From NCBI GenBank assembly GCA_030424845.1, contig JAUHWC010000001.1, positions 849,047-913,046 of the forward strand: a DNA stretch of 64,000 nucleotides. The letters run 5' to 3'. The translations under genes and the position numbers were made by a program. Source of the DNA: Alphaproteobacteria bacterium. Its GTDB lineage: Bacteria; Pseudomonadota; Alphaproteobacteria; Sphingomonadales; Sphingomonadaceae. Shown piece after piece: positions 55,156 through 63,911 of the stretch (position 1 is its first letter; each line of letters starts with the position of its first letter). Below the pieces are notes generated by a model. That model was not told where the DNA came from and did not search any database. It saw nothing but the letters and a program-made list of their open reading frames with translations.

Positions 55156-55923
55156 ATGGACCGATTCCTCGCAGAGACCCGGCTGGTCGATTTTCGCGCA
55201 GCGCCCATCAAGGCGCTGATCGAGGAGCGTAACTGGCTGAGCCTCTCGGATTGGGATAAGATTGGCTCCGCCTATGACTTCGTCCGCAACGAAGTTCACT
55301 TCGGCTATAATGCAGCGGATGCCTTGCCAGCATCGAAAATTCTCGTTGATGGATATGGCCAGTGCAACACCAAGGGTATCCTGCTCATGGCACTTCTCCG
55401 TGGGCTTGGGATACGCTGTCGTTTTCACGGCTTCACGATCGATAAGGCACTTCAAAGGGGTATCGTTCCAGAATTCGTTTACCCGCTCGCCCCCGCCAGA
55501 ATCCTGCACTCTTGGGTCGAAATCGAATACCAGGGACGATGGATCGAGCTTGAAGGCTTTATCCTCGATCAGTCTTTGCTCACCGCGCTTCAAGATCACT
55601 TTCCGCAACGCTCGTCCATCTGTGCTTATGGTATTGGGACAAACTGCTTGCAGATGCCCGAAGTCGAATGGAAGGGTGACAACACCTACATTCAAAAAAC
55701 AGGGATCAAGGCTGACTACGGGGTGTTCGACAGTCCTGATGACTTTTTCGCGGTCCACAGTCAGCTGACTGGCCCTCGCGGTCTTCTCTATCGCTTCTTT
55801 GTCCGTCACTGGATGAACCGACGCGTTGCACAAATGCGTAGCGGCATCATTCCTCAGATTCCGGGTGCTACGTCAAATGATGGACGCACAGTTCTAACCG
55901 GTCAGATGCAGGAGACCCGCTGA
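55156..55923 (+). CDS. Transglutaminase-like protein in the MerR operon
   Basis: A 255-residue protein without a signal peptide. It has the transglutaminase/papain-like triad: Cys in GYGQCNTKGILLMALLRGLG, His in ILHSWVEIEY, and an acidic residue in the WIELEGFILD segment. No metal-binding motif stands out. It is the first gene under the MerR promoter and overlaps the CDF gene by one base. A role as a protease or cross-linking enzyme in metal stress is inference only. ATG 55156 is the only start consistent with the promoter position. Confidence 0.7.
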   Translation: MDRFLAETRLVDFRAAPIKALIEERNWLSLSDWDKIGSAYDFVRNEVHFGYNAADALPASKILVDGYGQCNTKGILLMALLRGLGIRCRFHGFTIDKALQRGIVPEFVYPLAPARILHSWVEIEYQGRWIELEGFILDQSLLTALQDHFPQRSSICAYGIGTNCLQMPEVEWKGDNTYIQKTGIKADYGVFDSPDDFFAVHSQLTGPRGLLYRFFVRHWMNRRVAQMRSGIIPQIPGATSNDGRTVLTGQMQETR

Positions 55924-56558
55924 TGCCAGGTTGTTGCGGCGAAGACACGAAATTCGACGGTGCGTCCGACAGCTACAAGCGGAGGCTCTGGATCGTCATT
56001 GCGCTTAATGCGACAATGTTTGTCGTTGAAATGGCAGCAGGGCAACTCGCAAAGTCGCAGGCCCTCCAGGCAGACGCGCTCGATTTCCTAGGCGATGCCA
56101 TGACCTACGGCATTTCTTTGGCGGTGATAGGTGCTTCGGTCCGCGCACGTACAAATGCGGCCCTGGCAAAAGGGATCAGCCTCCTGCTCATGGGCCTTTG
56201 GGTGCTGGGCTCGACAATCTACCATGTCTTTTTTGTCGGCGCGCCCGAAGCGGAAATCATGGGTGCCGTCGGCTTCCTTGCCCTCCTGACAAACATGGTG
56301 AGTGTGTTTCTTCTCATTCGCTTCAAAGATGGCGACGCCAATGTCAGGTCGGTGTGGCTCTGCTCACGTAACGACGCGATCGGCAATGTCGCCGTAATGA
56401 TCGCAGCTTTGGGTGTTTGGGGTACCGCCTCTGGCTGGCCGGACCTTGTGGTCGCAGCTATCATGGCGTCTTTGTTCCTGTCTTCAGCATTGCAGATTAC
56501 CCGCCAAGCGCTTGCTGAACGGCGCGAGCACGTCGTTCAGGGTCATTCGGGAGCATGA
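55923..56558 (+). CDS. Short CDF-like cation transporter
   Basis: A 211-residue membrane protein with about six helices, related to cation diffusion facilitators. The metal site is suggested by QADALDFLGDAMTY (helix 2) and CSRNDAIGNVAVM (helix 5). Unlike standard CDF proteins it ends soon after the last helix, without the cytoplasmic dimerisation domain. MPGCCGED at the start adds two adjacent cysteines. It overlaps the upstream gene by one base (TGATG) and probably exports the metal sensed by the MerR regulator. Confidence 0.83.
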   Translation: MPGCCGEDTKFDGASDSYKRRLWIVIALNATMFVVEMAAGQLAKSQALQADALDFLGDAMTYGISLAVIGASVRARTNAALAKGISLLLMGLWVLGSTIYHVFFVGAPEAEIMGAVGFLALLTNMVSVFLLIRFKDGDANVRSVWLCSRNDAIGNVAVMIAALGVWGTASGWPDLVVAAIMASLFLSSALQITRQALAERREHVVQGHSGA

Positions 56559-57001
56559 TGACGATGCGGCATTTCAAATATCATCGCGCGCTTGGTCTCT
56601 GCAGACCTGCGGCAGCCTTGCAAGTTTCGCATGGGCCGTCTATTTCGCAGCGCGCAATGTCGCGGAAACTGGGCCTCCTTTTTGCGTTGATCGCTTTGGC
56701 TTTCAGCAATGTGCTGATGGTTCCGGATGTGCATGCACAAGACACCGGCGCATTCGTCCATGCTGCGGACCACATTTTTGAGCATGGGCAAGATCATTTT
56801 AGCAGCGACGACACCGATTTCGACGAGGATGCAGTCGGGCACCAGCCGGTGCACCACCACAATTGCAGTTTTTCCCTCCCTGATCACGCAAGCGAAGCCG
56901 GAGCGGACTTCTCGCGCAGGGTGTCGCTTCGTGCCCCGCTATCGGAAAGCCCTCTAGGCTCGCGTGCCTCGCCGGTTTTGATCCAGCCACCCATCGCCTG
57001 A
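56555..57001 (+). CDS. His-rich exported protein before czcC (CzcI-like position)
   Basis: A small protein of up to 148 residues; family not recognised. A signal peptide (LGLLFALIALAFSNVLMVPDVHA) begins at Met35, so the true start may be ATG 56657 (114 residues); the listed start overlaps the CDF stop by four bases. The mature part holds HAADHIFEHGQDHF and HQPVHHHNCSF, potential metal ligands. Its place just before czcC is like that of czcI in Cupriavidus, which is only positional evidence. Confidence 0.6.
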   Translation: MMTMRHFKYHRALGLCRPAAALQVSHGPSISQRAMSRKLGLLFALIALAFSNVLMVPDVHAQDTGAFVHAADHIFEHGQDHFSSDDTDFDEDAVGHQPVHHHNCSFSLPDHASEAGADFSRRVSLRAPLSESPLGSRASPVLIQPPIA

Positions 57002-57015
57002 CCCGAATGACGCTC

Positions 57016-57035
57016 GGGATGCCGTCGCGCATCCC
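57016..57035. repeat. Stem-loop between the His-rich gene and czcC
   Basis: GGGATGC, 6-base loop, GCATCCC. It lies in the 63-base gap and may tune czcCBA expression relative to the upstream genes. There is no T-run. Confidence 0.4.
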
Positions 57036-57064
57036 TGACCTGCATTCCTGTCAGGAGAATTGTT

Positions 57065-58306
57065 ATGCGGCGCATTGCGCTGTCGGTGGCTCTGGCTGCC
57101 ATATTGTTAGATTCCTCGGTATTTGCCCAGGAGATCTTGTCTCTCGAGGAGGCGCTGGATCGCGCCGGAGTTGAATCCAACCTTCCCCCAAGTTCCCAGA
57201 GCACGAATCCTCGGGTCTATGGACCATTGGCAGAGGAAGAGGCTGCGCGCGCTGCAATCGCGCAGGCGCGGCTTCGTCCCAACCCGGAGCTTACCTTCGA
57301 GGCCGAAAACATTGCGGGCACCGGAGCGTTCTCCGGTCTGCAATCCAGCGAATACACTCTGGGTTTCGGGCAGCAGATCGAGTTAGGCGGCAAGAGAAGC
57401 GCTCGCATTGAAAGCGCCGAGGCATCGGCGCGCGTCGCCGGCGCGCGTCGCGAGCTCACAATGGCCCAGCTCGCGCTGACCGTCAGGGAGCGCTATGTTC
57501 AGGCGGTTGCCGCCGGACAGCGCGCCAGTCTCGCGCGCGAAATTGTTGAACGCAATCGCGAATTGGCACGCATCGCAAGGGCGCTCGTCGAAGTCGGGCG
57601 CGAGCCTCCACTACGGGCAATGCGCGCCGAAGCGGCATTGGCAGAAGCAGAAGCGGAACTGGAAACCGCAGAAGCGGAAGACCTTGCCGCCAGGCAGGCG
57701 CTGGCTGCGCTCTGGCTGGCTGACGGAACAGCACCACAGGTCTTCGAAACATTCCCGGAGCTGGCGCCCGCACTTGCCCCAATGGACACTTCACTACCCC
57801 TGCACCTGCGGTTGGCCGGTGCTCGCGCCGATTTCGCAGAAGCAGAAGTCTCCCGCGAACGTTCGTTAGGGATACCCGATCCGACCGTGATGGCGGGCGC
57901 GCGCCGGTTCGAAGACAGCAATGAACAGGCATTCATAGTCGGGATTACGATCCCGCTCCCGTTCAGCAACCGCAATCAAGGCAATATCGCTGCTGCCGAG
58001 GCTCAGGCACGTGCAGCACAGGCGGAGGAGGCGATAGCCGAAGCGGACTATCGTCTCGAGTTCGAGCGAGCGCGGACCTTGTATCTCGCGGCAGAGAGAA
58101 GGGTCGAGACCTTGGCGGGGGCAAGCCTACCTCAAGCCGAAGAAGCGCTGCGTCTGGTCGAGATCGGCTACCGCAACGGTCGCTTCCCGCTAATCGAAGT
58201 CCTCGCGGCCGCCCAAGCGCGCGACGCCATTCGTGAAAACCTGATCCAGGCAGAAGAGACACGCAGCCTCCTGGCAGCGCGTCTCATCTGGCTCACCGCA
58301 GAGTGA
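57065..58306 (+). CDS. czcC: Outer-membrane efflux protein CzcC
   Basis: TolC-family outer-membrane channel of the RND metal efflux complex, 413 residues. Signal peptide RRIALSVALAAILLDSSVFA. Two OEP repeats with long helical hairpins rich in Ala/Glu/Arg are visible (for example the AEAELETAEAEDLAARQAL helix), and RNGRFPLIEVLAAAQAR near the end is family-typical. It forms the trans-envelope pore with CzcB and CzcA. It is 12 bases ahead of czcB. Confidence 0.9.
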   Translation: MRRIALSVALAAILLDSSVFAQEILSLEEALDRAGVESNLPPSSQSTNPRVYGPLAEEEAARAAIAQARLRPNPELTFEAENIAGTGAFSGLQSSEYTLGFGQQIELGGKRSARIESAEASARVAGARRELTMAQLALTVRERYVQAVAAGQRASLAREIVERNRELARIARALVEVGREPPLRAMRAEAALAEAEAELETAEAEDLAARQALAALWLADGTAPQVFETFPELAPALAPMDTSLPLHLRLAGARADFAEAEVSRERSLGIPDPTVMAGARRFEDSNEQAFIVGITIPLPFSNRNQGNIAAAEAQARAAQAEEAIAEADYRLEFERARTLYLAAERRVETLAGASLPQAEEALRLVEIGYRNGRFPLIEVLAAAQARDAIRENLIQAEETRSLLAARLIWLTAE

Positions 58307-58317
58307 GGTCCAGTCCT

Positions 58318-59493
58318 ATGAAACGTAATATCCTCATTGCTGTCGCTGCCATATTCGTCGCGACAGCTGCCACCTGGGCATTCTGGCCCGGCGATCCTGC
58401 AATGCATGCCCAAGATTCGCATGACGAGTCCGACGATCACGGAGACAACCATGACGAAGAAGGCAGTCTCCCTGAAGGCGTCGTGCGGATCGATGCTCAG
58501 CAAATCGAAGCCTCTTCCATTGGCATCGAGACTGTCCGCCTGGGCTCCGCCAGCGAGCTGGTATTTCCTGCCACCGTCGCCTCTGATCCCAATGGGATTG
58601 CACGGATCGATGCGCGCGCTTCAGGGGTAGTGCGCAGCGTGAGCAAGACACTCGGCGACCGCGTCCGTGCGGGTGAGGCGATCGCAAGGATCGAAAGTGC
58701 AGATGCTGCTGGTCTTGCATCACAGGTCGCGACAGCGCGCGCACGTGTGAACGAACTGTCCGCGCTCCATGACCGTGAGCGTCGGCTTTTCGAAGCGAAT
58801 GTCACCGCGCGGCAAGATCTCGAAGCAGCGCAAGCCAACCTGCAGATTGCCCAAGCCGAATTGTCTCGCGCCCAGGCGGCGGCGGCGGCAGCAGGAGTGA
58901 GCGGCGATGGACGCTCACTCGCAGTAACCAGTCCGATTTCGGGTCAGGTGACAAGTGCCTCGATCGTTATCGGTGCATACGTATCCGCCGGTGAGGAGCT
59001 GTTCCAGATCGTCAACGTCGACAGGATGCAGGTAGAGGTGGCGCTTCCTGCAAATGACGCTGCCCGGATCAGACCCGGAGACGAGGCCACGCTCGATCTT
59101 GGCGAGGACCGTCAAATCGGTGGACGTGTGCGTTCGGTGACGCCTGCACTCGATCCGGAAAGCCGCAGTGCAACTGCAATTATAGCACTCTCCGGTCGAG
59201 TGACAGGTCTTCAGCCTGGAGCATTCCTGCAAGCGCGCATCCGGCCTTCTGGCGAGATCGATGCGGAAGCAATCTCAGTGCCCGAGGAATCTGTTCAGAT
59301 GGTCGAAGGGAGCGAGGTCGTCTTTGTCCGGATAGAAAGCGGATTTCAGGCTATTCCGGTGGTGACCGGTGCACGATCGGGCGGGCGCATACAGATTATG
59401 TCCGGCCTGCGGGAGGGGCAACAAATCGCCACCAGGAACGCATTTCTCCTGAAAGCCGAACTCGGGAAAGAGGAAGCCGAACATGGCCACTGA
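58318..59493 (+). CDS. czcB: Periplasmic adaptor CzcB
   Basis: RND membrane-fusion protein of 391 residues joining CzcA to CzcC. An N-terminal hydrophobic anchor (ILIAVAAIFVATAATWAF) is followed by a His/Asp-rich stretch (HDESDDHGDNHDEEG), a likely metal-binding segment. The barrel-sandwich, alpha-hairpin (ARARVNELSALHDRERRLF) and beta-barrel domains come next. ATG 58318 follows GAGGT and is preferred over the in-frame GTG at 58303, which overlaps czcC. It overlaps czcA by 11 bases. Confidence 0.9.
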   Translation: MKRNILIAVAAIFVATAATWAFWPGDPAMHAQDSHDESDDHGDNHDEEGSLPEGVVRIDAQQIEASSIGIETVRLGSASELVFPATVASDPNGIARIDARASGVVRSVSKTLGDRVRAGEAIARIESADAAGLASQVATARARVNELSALHDRERRLFEANVTARQDLEAAQANLQIAQAELSRAQAAAAAAGVSGDGRSLAVTSPISGQVTSASIVIGAYVSAGEELFQIVNVDRMQVEVALPANDAARIRPGDEATLDLGEDRQIGGRVRSVTPALDPESRSATAIIALSGRVTGLQPGAFLQARIRPSGEIDAEAISVPEESVQMVEGSEVVFVRIESGFQAIPVVTGARSGGRIQIMSGLREGQQIATRNAFLLKAELGKEEAEHGH

Positions 59494-62400
59494 TCACGAA
59501 GCCACGTCTTCGGCCGAACCAGCCAATGAAGGCAGCCTGATCGACTCAGTTCTCAGTTGGTCTGTGCGCTACCGGTGGGTTGTCGTTGTCCTTGCGCTCG
59601 GCGTTGCGATCTTGGGTGCGATCAACCTAGCGCGCCTGCCTATCGATGCTGTGCCCGACATCACCAATGTTCAGGTGCAGATCAACACCGAGGCTCCAGC
59701 GCTCTCTCCTTCGCAGATCGAGACACAGGTCACCTTCCCGGTCGAAACAGGGCTGTCCGGGATCGAAGGGCTGAACATGACACGCTCGATCTCTCGCAAC
59801 GGTTTCAGCCAGGTCACCGCGATCTTCGAGGAAGGCACGGATATCTATTTCGCTCGGACGCAGGTCGAAGAGCGGTTGGCGTCGCTTGCCACCTCTCTGC
59901 CCGATGGTGCGGAACCTATCATGGGGCCGATTTCGACAGGCCTGGGTGAAGTGCTGATGTACACGATCGAGTTCGAGCGTTCTGCCGGAGACCGCTTCCC
60001 AAGTGGTGATCCAATGGGTTGGCAAAGCGACGGCAGCTTTGTCACAGATCGCGGCGAAGTGCTGGACAGCGACGTTTCGCGAGCAGCATATCTGCGCACC
60101 GTACAGGACTGGATCGTTGCACCATTGATGCGTTCTGCTGACGGGGTGGCCGGTGTCGATTCAATCGGCGGCTACGAAAAGCAATATCTTGTACAGCCCG
60201 ACCCCGAGCGCCTTGCCGGATATGGAATTGCACTCGACCAACTCATCACCGCGCTCGAAGCGGCGAACCAGGCAGAAGGGGCCAACTTCGTCGAACGGGC
60301 GGGAGAAGCCTTGTTGGCAAGAGTAGATGCCCGGCTCGGCACCACCCAAGACATTGAACAGGCAGTTGTTGCAACGCGGGAAGGCATCCCCATTCGCGTG
60401 GCTGATATTGCAACGGTCGAAGTCGGCGGCGACTTGCGAACCGGAGCGGGCTCTCTCAATGGCGAAGAAGCGGTCATTGGCACAGTGTTGATGCGTGCGG
60501 GGGAAAACAGCCGCACAGTTGCAGCCGGAGCCGCAGAGCGGCTGGAGGAGGTGCGCGGATCACTGCCTTTCGGGGTCACGGTCGAGATCGTCTATAACCG
60601 CTCCACGCTTGTCGATGCCACAATAAGAACCGTTCGCAACAATTTGACCGAAGGCGCGTTGCTGGTCATTGCAATCCTGTTTCTGCTCCTCGGCAATATT
60701 CGCGCGGCCGTCATTGCAGCTCTGGTTATCCCGCTGTCGATGCTGATGGCAGCGATAGGCATGAACCGCCTTGGCGTGTCGGGCAATCTGATGAGCCTGG
60801 GCGCGCTCGACTTCGGGCTAATCGTCGATGGCGCGGTCATCATTGTTGAGAACAGTATCGCACGTCTCGCATCGCGGCAGGAGCTCGAGGGCCGTCTGCT
60901 TACACTGTCGGAACGGCTCACCGAGACACGTCTTGCCGCGCAGGAGATGATCAAACCGACGGTTTATGGTCAGGCGATCATTTTGCTTGTCTTTGCACCG
61001 CTGCTGACCTTCACCGGGGTTGAGGGCAAAACTTTCTCGCCAATGGCCATCACTGTGATGCTCGCACTGGCTTCGGCTTTCATCCTTTCACTCACCTTTG
61101 TCCCTGCCATGATCGCATTGCTGCTAAGCAAGAAAGTCAGCGAGAAGGAAGTGAAGCCGATCCGGCTGGTGAAAGAGCGCTATGAACCGCTGCTCCGGAA
61201 AGCTCTCGCTCGCCCAAGGGCAGTGATTGGCACGGGTGTCGGGATCTTTGCTGTCGCTGCACTGGTTTTCAGTTTGCTTGGAAGCGAGTTCACGCCGCAA
61301 CTCGATGAGCGAAATCTCGCGGTACAATCACTGCGTATTCCTTCGACGCCGCTTGAGCGTTCTCTTGCCATGCAGCAGCAGGTCGAGAATCGTCTGACAC
61401 AATTCCCGCAGGTTGAACTGGTCTTTTCGCGAACAGGTACGGCGGAGGTCGCGACGGACCCGATGCCACCTAATATCTCTGACGCCTATGTCATCCTGAA
61501 GCCGCGCAGCGAATGGCCGGACCCCTCATTGTCGCGGGATGAACTGGTCAGCGAGATGGAAGCGGCGCTTGGTGACCTGGTTGGCAATCTCTACGAGTTC
61601 AGTCAGCCAATCGAGCTGCGCTTCAACGAGCTGATCGCAGGTGTGCGCGGCGATGTCGCGGTTAAGCTCTATGGCGATGATCTCGCGGCGATGACAGCAT
61701 CTGCCAATGAGGTGGCATCGATACTGGCCGATGTCGACGGCGCCGCCGACGTTAAGGTCCAGCAGGTGTCCGGCTTCCCGACGCTCGACATTGCCTTCGA
61801 CCGCCCCACAATTGCGCGGTACGGCCTCACGGTCGAGGAAGTGGCGCAGACAGTTGCCATCGCGCTGGGTGGCCGCAATGCCGGACTGGTATTCGAGGGA
61901 GATCGGCGCTTCGATGTTGTCGTCCGTCTGTCCGATGCAAATCGCAACGACTTTGACCAGCTTGGAACACTACCGATCATGTTGCCAAATGGCGGGAGTG
62001 TCCCACTGCGCGCGCTGGCGGAATTCGAGGTGGTGGATGGCCTGGCGGAAGTTCGGCGCGAACAGGGCCGCAGGTTGGTGATTGTTTCCGCAAATGTGCG
62101 TGAGCGCGATCTGGGTTCCTTCGTCGAGGATGCTCGAGCCGAAGTGGCCTCACGGGTCGTTCTGCCATCGGCTTCATTCATCGAATGGGGCGGGCAGTAC
62201 CAGAACCTGCAACAGGCGCAGCAACGGCTCTTCATCGTGGTCCCACTCGCCTTCGCGGTCATTCTGCTATTGCTTTATATGGCAGTCGGCAGTTGGACCT
62301 CGGCACTGGCCGTGTTCAGCGCAATCCCCCTCGCATTGGCCGGTGGTGTGTTCTTCCTGGCATTGCGCGGCATGCCGTTCTCGATCTCCGCGGCGGTGGG

Positions 62401-62731
62401 CTTCATCGCGCTTTCGGGGGTGGCTACGCTCAATGGCCTTGTGCTGATTACCGCCATCAAGCAGCGACTAGCTGCAGGATTAGAACTTGGTGATGCGATC
62501 GTACAAGGCGCCATCGCAAGGTTGCGACCTGTACTAATGACGGCATTGGTTGCGTCTCTCGGCTTCGTTCCCATGGCAATTGCAACGGGTACCGGCGCGG
62601 AAGTTCAACGCCCCTTGGCAACAGTCGTGATTGGTGGCTTGATCACGGCCACTGCTCTAACTCTTTTCGTATTGCCAGCAATCTCATTGCTCATTTTCAA
62701 CCGCGGCAGCAAAATCATGCGTGGCGGCTAG
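59483..62731 (+). CDS. czcA: RND heavy-metal efflux pump CzcA
   Basis: Proton-driven inner-membrane pump of 1082 residues, the HME branch of RND. Two large periplasmic domains separate TM1 from TM2 and TM7 from TM8. The TM4 motif DFGLIVDGAVIIVEN fits the HME1 type (DFGxxxDGAxxxVEN), which exports Co2+, Zn2+ and Cd2+ rather than Cu(I). VPDITNVQVQINTEAPALSP near residue 55 is also CzcA-like. It is complete, with a TAG at 62729-62731, and ends the transcription unit that starts at the MerR promoter. Confidence 0.94.
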   Translation: MATDHEATSSAEPANEGSLIDSVLSWSVRYRWVVVVLALGVAILGAINLARLPIDAVPDITNVQVQINTEAPALSPSQIETQVTFPVETGLSGIEGLNMTRSISRNGFSQVTAIFEEGTDIYFARTQVEERLASLATSLPDGAEPIMGPISTGLGEVLMYTIEFERSAGDRFPSGDPMGWQSDGSFVTDRGEVLDSDVSRAAYLRTVQDWIVAPLMRSADGVAGVDSIGGYEKQYLVQPDPERLAGYGIALDQLITALEAANQAEGANFVERAGEALLARVDARLGTTQDIEQAVVATREGIPIRVADIATVEVGGDLRTGAGSLNGEEAVIGTVLMRAGENSRTVAAGAAERLEEVRGSLPFGVTVEIVYNRSTLVDATIRTVRNNLTEGALLVIAILFLLLGNIRAAVIAALVIPLSMLMAAIGMNRLGVSGNLMSLGALDFGLIVDGAVIIVENSIARLASRQELEGRLLTLSERLTETRLAAQEMIKPTVYGQAIILLVFAPLLTFTGVEGKTFSPMAITVMLALASAFILSLTFVPAMIALLLSKKVSEKEVKPIRLVKERYEPLLRKALARPRAVIGTGVGIFAVAALVFSLLGSEFTPQLDERNLAVQSLRIPSTPLERSLAMQQQVENRLTQFPQVELVFSRTGTAEVATDPMPPNISDAYVILKPRSEWPDPSLSRDELVSEMEAALGDLVGNLYEFSQPIELRFNELIAGVRGDVAVKLYGDDLAAMTASANEVASILADVDGAADVKVQQVSGFPTLDIAFDRPTIARYGLTVEEVAQTVAIALGGRNAGLVFEGDRRFDVVVRLSDANRNDFDQLGTLPIMLPNGGSVPLRALAEFEVVDGLAEVRREQGRRLVIVSANVRERDLGSFVEDARAEVASRVVLPSASFIEWGGQYQNLQQAQQRLFIVVPLAFAVILLLLYMAVGSWTSALAVFSAIPLALAGGVFFLALRGMPFSISAAVGFIALSGVATLNGLVLITAIKQRLAAGLELGDAIVQGAIARLRPVLMTALVASLGFVPMAIATGTGAEVQRPLATVVIGGLITATALTLFVLPAISLLIFNRGSKIMRGG

Positions 62732-62836
62732 CTGCTTGGTCCCAGCCCAAAACGTGTTGGCCAGCTTCGTCGAGCTAACGGGAAACAAAGCTGCGACGCG
62801 GAAGGGTGTGCTCGACGAAAACTAGAGACGAATTGG

Positions 62837-63052
62837 TCAATGCGATCTTGCTTGGATCCATGCGTGAACGTCCTGCTCGACCCAGGCTACGGAATGGCCA
62901 CCGAGCTGAACTGACTTGGGAAACTTTCCCTCGGCCATCCAACGGTAAATCGTCGAACGCCCGAGCCCTGTGCGATACTGAACCTCCCTTATCCTGATTA
63001 GACGAGTCGGTTGCTCGGGCACCTCGACCTGATGAGTTGTGGATTCAGACAT
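62837..63052 (-). CDS. AlpA-family helix-turn-helix regulator
   Basis: A 71-residue DNA-binding protein of the AlpA/MerR-excisionase group. LIRIREV, TGLGRSTIYRWMAEGKFP (recognition helix) and DVHAWIQAR are the family's core. Such proteins control excision of prophages and integrative elements. ATG 63052 (MSESTTHQV) is preferred, since this lies inside the end of the preceding gene by 8 bases; an ATG at 63076 would add eight residues. The neighbourhood suggests the element's own regulation module. Confidence 0.85.
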   Translation of the reverse strand: MSESTTHQVEVPEQPTRLIRIREVQYRTGLGRSTIYRWMAEGKFPKSVQLGGHSVAWVEQDVHAWIQARSH

Positions 63053-63536
63053 CGGATGACTCCCGTTCGCCAGCAAAGAAGTTGCCGAGAAACTCGTCCT
63101 TGCGCTGGAGCTCGCTGATGTGATCGGAGAGCATCCGGCTCACCCGGTTGGCCGTTCCCTTGGCCCAACGCGGTTTCACATCACCAACATTTTCTCCCAA
63201 TGATCGGTGTAAGGCTCGTGGAAACTCCGTGCTGAATTCCTCAAAAAATTTAGCCAGGTCGGATTGCAGCCAATCGATTGCCTGATCATCCCCGCAGACA
63301 AGAAACAGCAGAAGATGTGCACGCGGAGCCGCGCGGCTTGCCTCAAGGATACGCAAGGCCTCGCCCAGCGTCGCCGATCGCTCAGCCTGCAGGATCCTTC
63401 GCAAGGCATCCTTATGGATATTCGCGTCGGTAGCGATCTCGCACCTGGCGCGCCCGCTTGCTTCCACAGCGGCGGCCAGCAAGTGCGCCAGTCCCGCTCT
63501 TATCCGATCTTCCGCGTACTCCGGCTCTTCAGCCAC
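63045..63536 (-). CDS. Putative HTH protein of the mobile element
   Basis: A 163-residue protein of unrecognised family. An N-terminal portion (about residues 25-60) includes IATDANIHKDALRRILQAERSATLGEAL, which resembles an XRE-type helix-turn-helix. The C-terminal half is helical and charged (DWLQSDLAKFFEEF). It overlaps the AlpA gene downstream by 8 bases and so is co-translated with it. One LexA-like box lies 76 bases upstream of its ATG. It could be a repressor or partner of AlpA; this is inference. Confidence 0.55.
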   Translation of the reverse strand: MAEEPEYAEDRIRAGLAHLLAAAVEASGRARCEIATDANIHKDALRRILQAERSATLGEALRILEASRAAPRAHLLLFLVCGDDQAIDWLQSDLAKFFEEFSTEFPRALHRSLGENVGDVKPRWAKGTANRVSRMLSDHISELQRKDEFLGNFFAGERESSDV

Positions 63537-63611
63537 TGGCCATTCCTTTCCTCACTCTTCCTCGTGTCGAATCGAGAAATAGGGCGAAGGAGATGTGTAG
63601 GAAAATGAAAA

Positions 63612-63626
63612 GAACATAAAAGGAAC
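63612..63626. promoter_or_regulatory. LexA-like box 1 (GAAC-N7-GAAC)
   Basis: GAAC (63612-63615), seven bases, GAAC (63623-63626). This direct repeat is the LexA box used by many alphaproteobacteria (GTTC-N7-GTTC on the other strand). It lies 76 bases before the HTH gene start. Confidence 0.55.
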
Positions 63627-63852
63627 ATAGAGGAAGCTCTGAATCGCTTCCCGGCCATGATTCGCGCAGAATCCGGTCGCCAAATCGCAAACTCCGTCAG
63701 GTTGCGCGCACAATCCCAGCGCTCTTGCGCGAAAGCCAGCCACGCAGGCGCGCGATCCGGCCTCGCTCACGCGAATTGTCGCTTTTTGCTTGGTCGGGCG
63801 CCGCAATTGCGCGCCACCCCATTTCCTACATCGCCGCTCCGGTTGAAGGAAA

Positions 63853-63867
63853 GAACATACAGCGAAC
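63853..63867. promoter_or_regulatory. LexA-like box 2 (GAAC-N7-GAAC)
   Basis: GAAC (63853-63856), seven bases, GAAC (63864-63867), 45 bases before the ATG of the last, partial gene. The flanks are nearly the same as box 1 (AAAGAACATA at the left, GAACA at the right), so the two were probably built by one regulator. Confidence 0.55.
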
Positions 63868-63911
63868 ACAAGAGCTCGCTGTTGTCGATCAACCAACCGG
63901 AGTTTTCCTTC

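Larger units (their letters stand above)
63537..63911. promoter_or_regulatory. Divergent control region with two SOS-like boxes
   Basis: A stretch of 375 bases without a supported gene between the minus-strand HTH gene and the plus-strand partial gene. It holds the two GAAC-N7-GAAC boxes described separately. An open frame on the minus strand covers it, but it has no family and overlaps the boxes, so it is not listed as a gene. Confidence 0.5.

Noticed and set aside
63552..63896. Open frame of 114 codons on the minus strand
   Set aside because: No recognisable family, covers both LexA-like boxes and the control region between divergent genes; treated as a chance frame.
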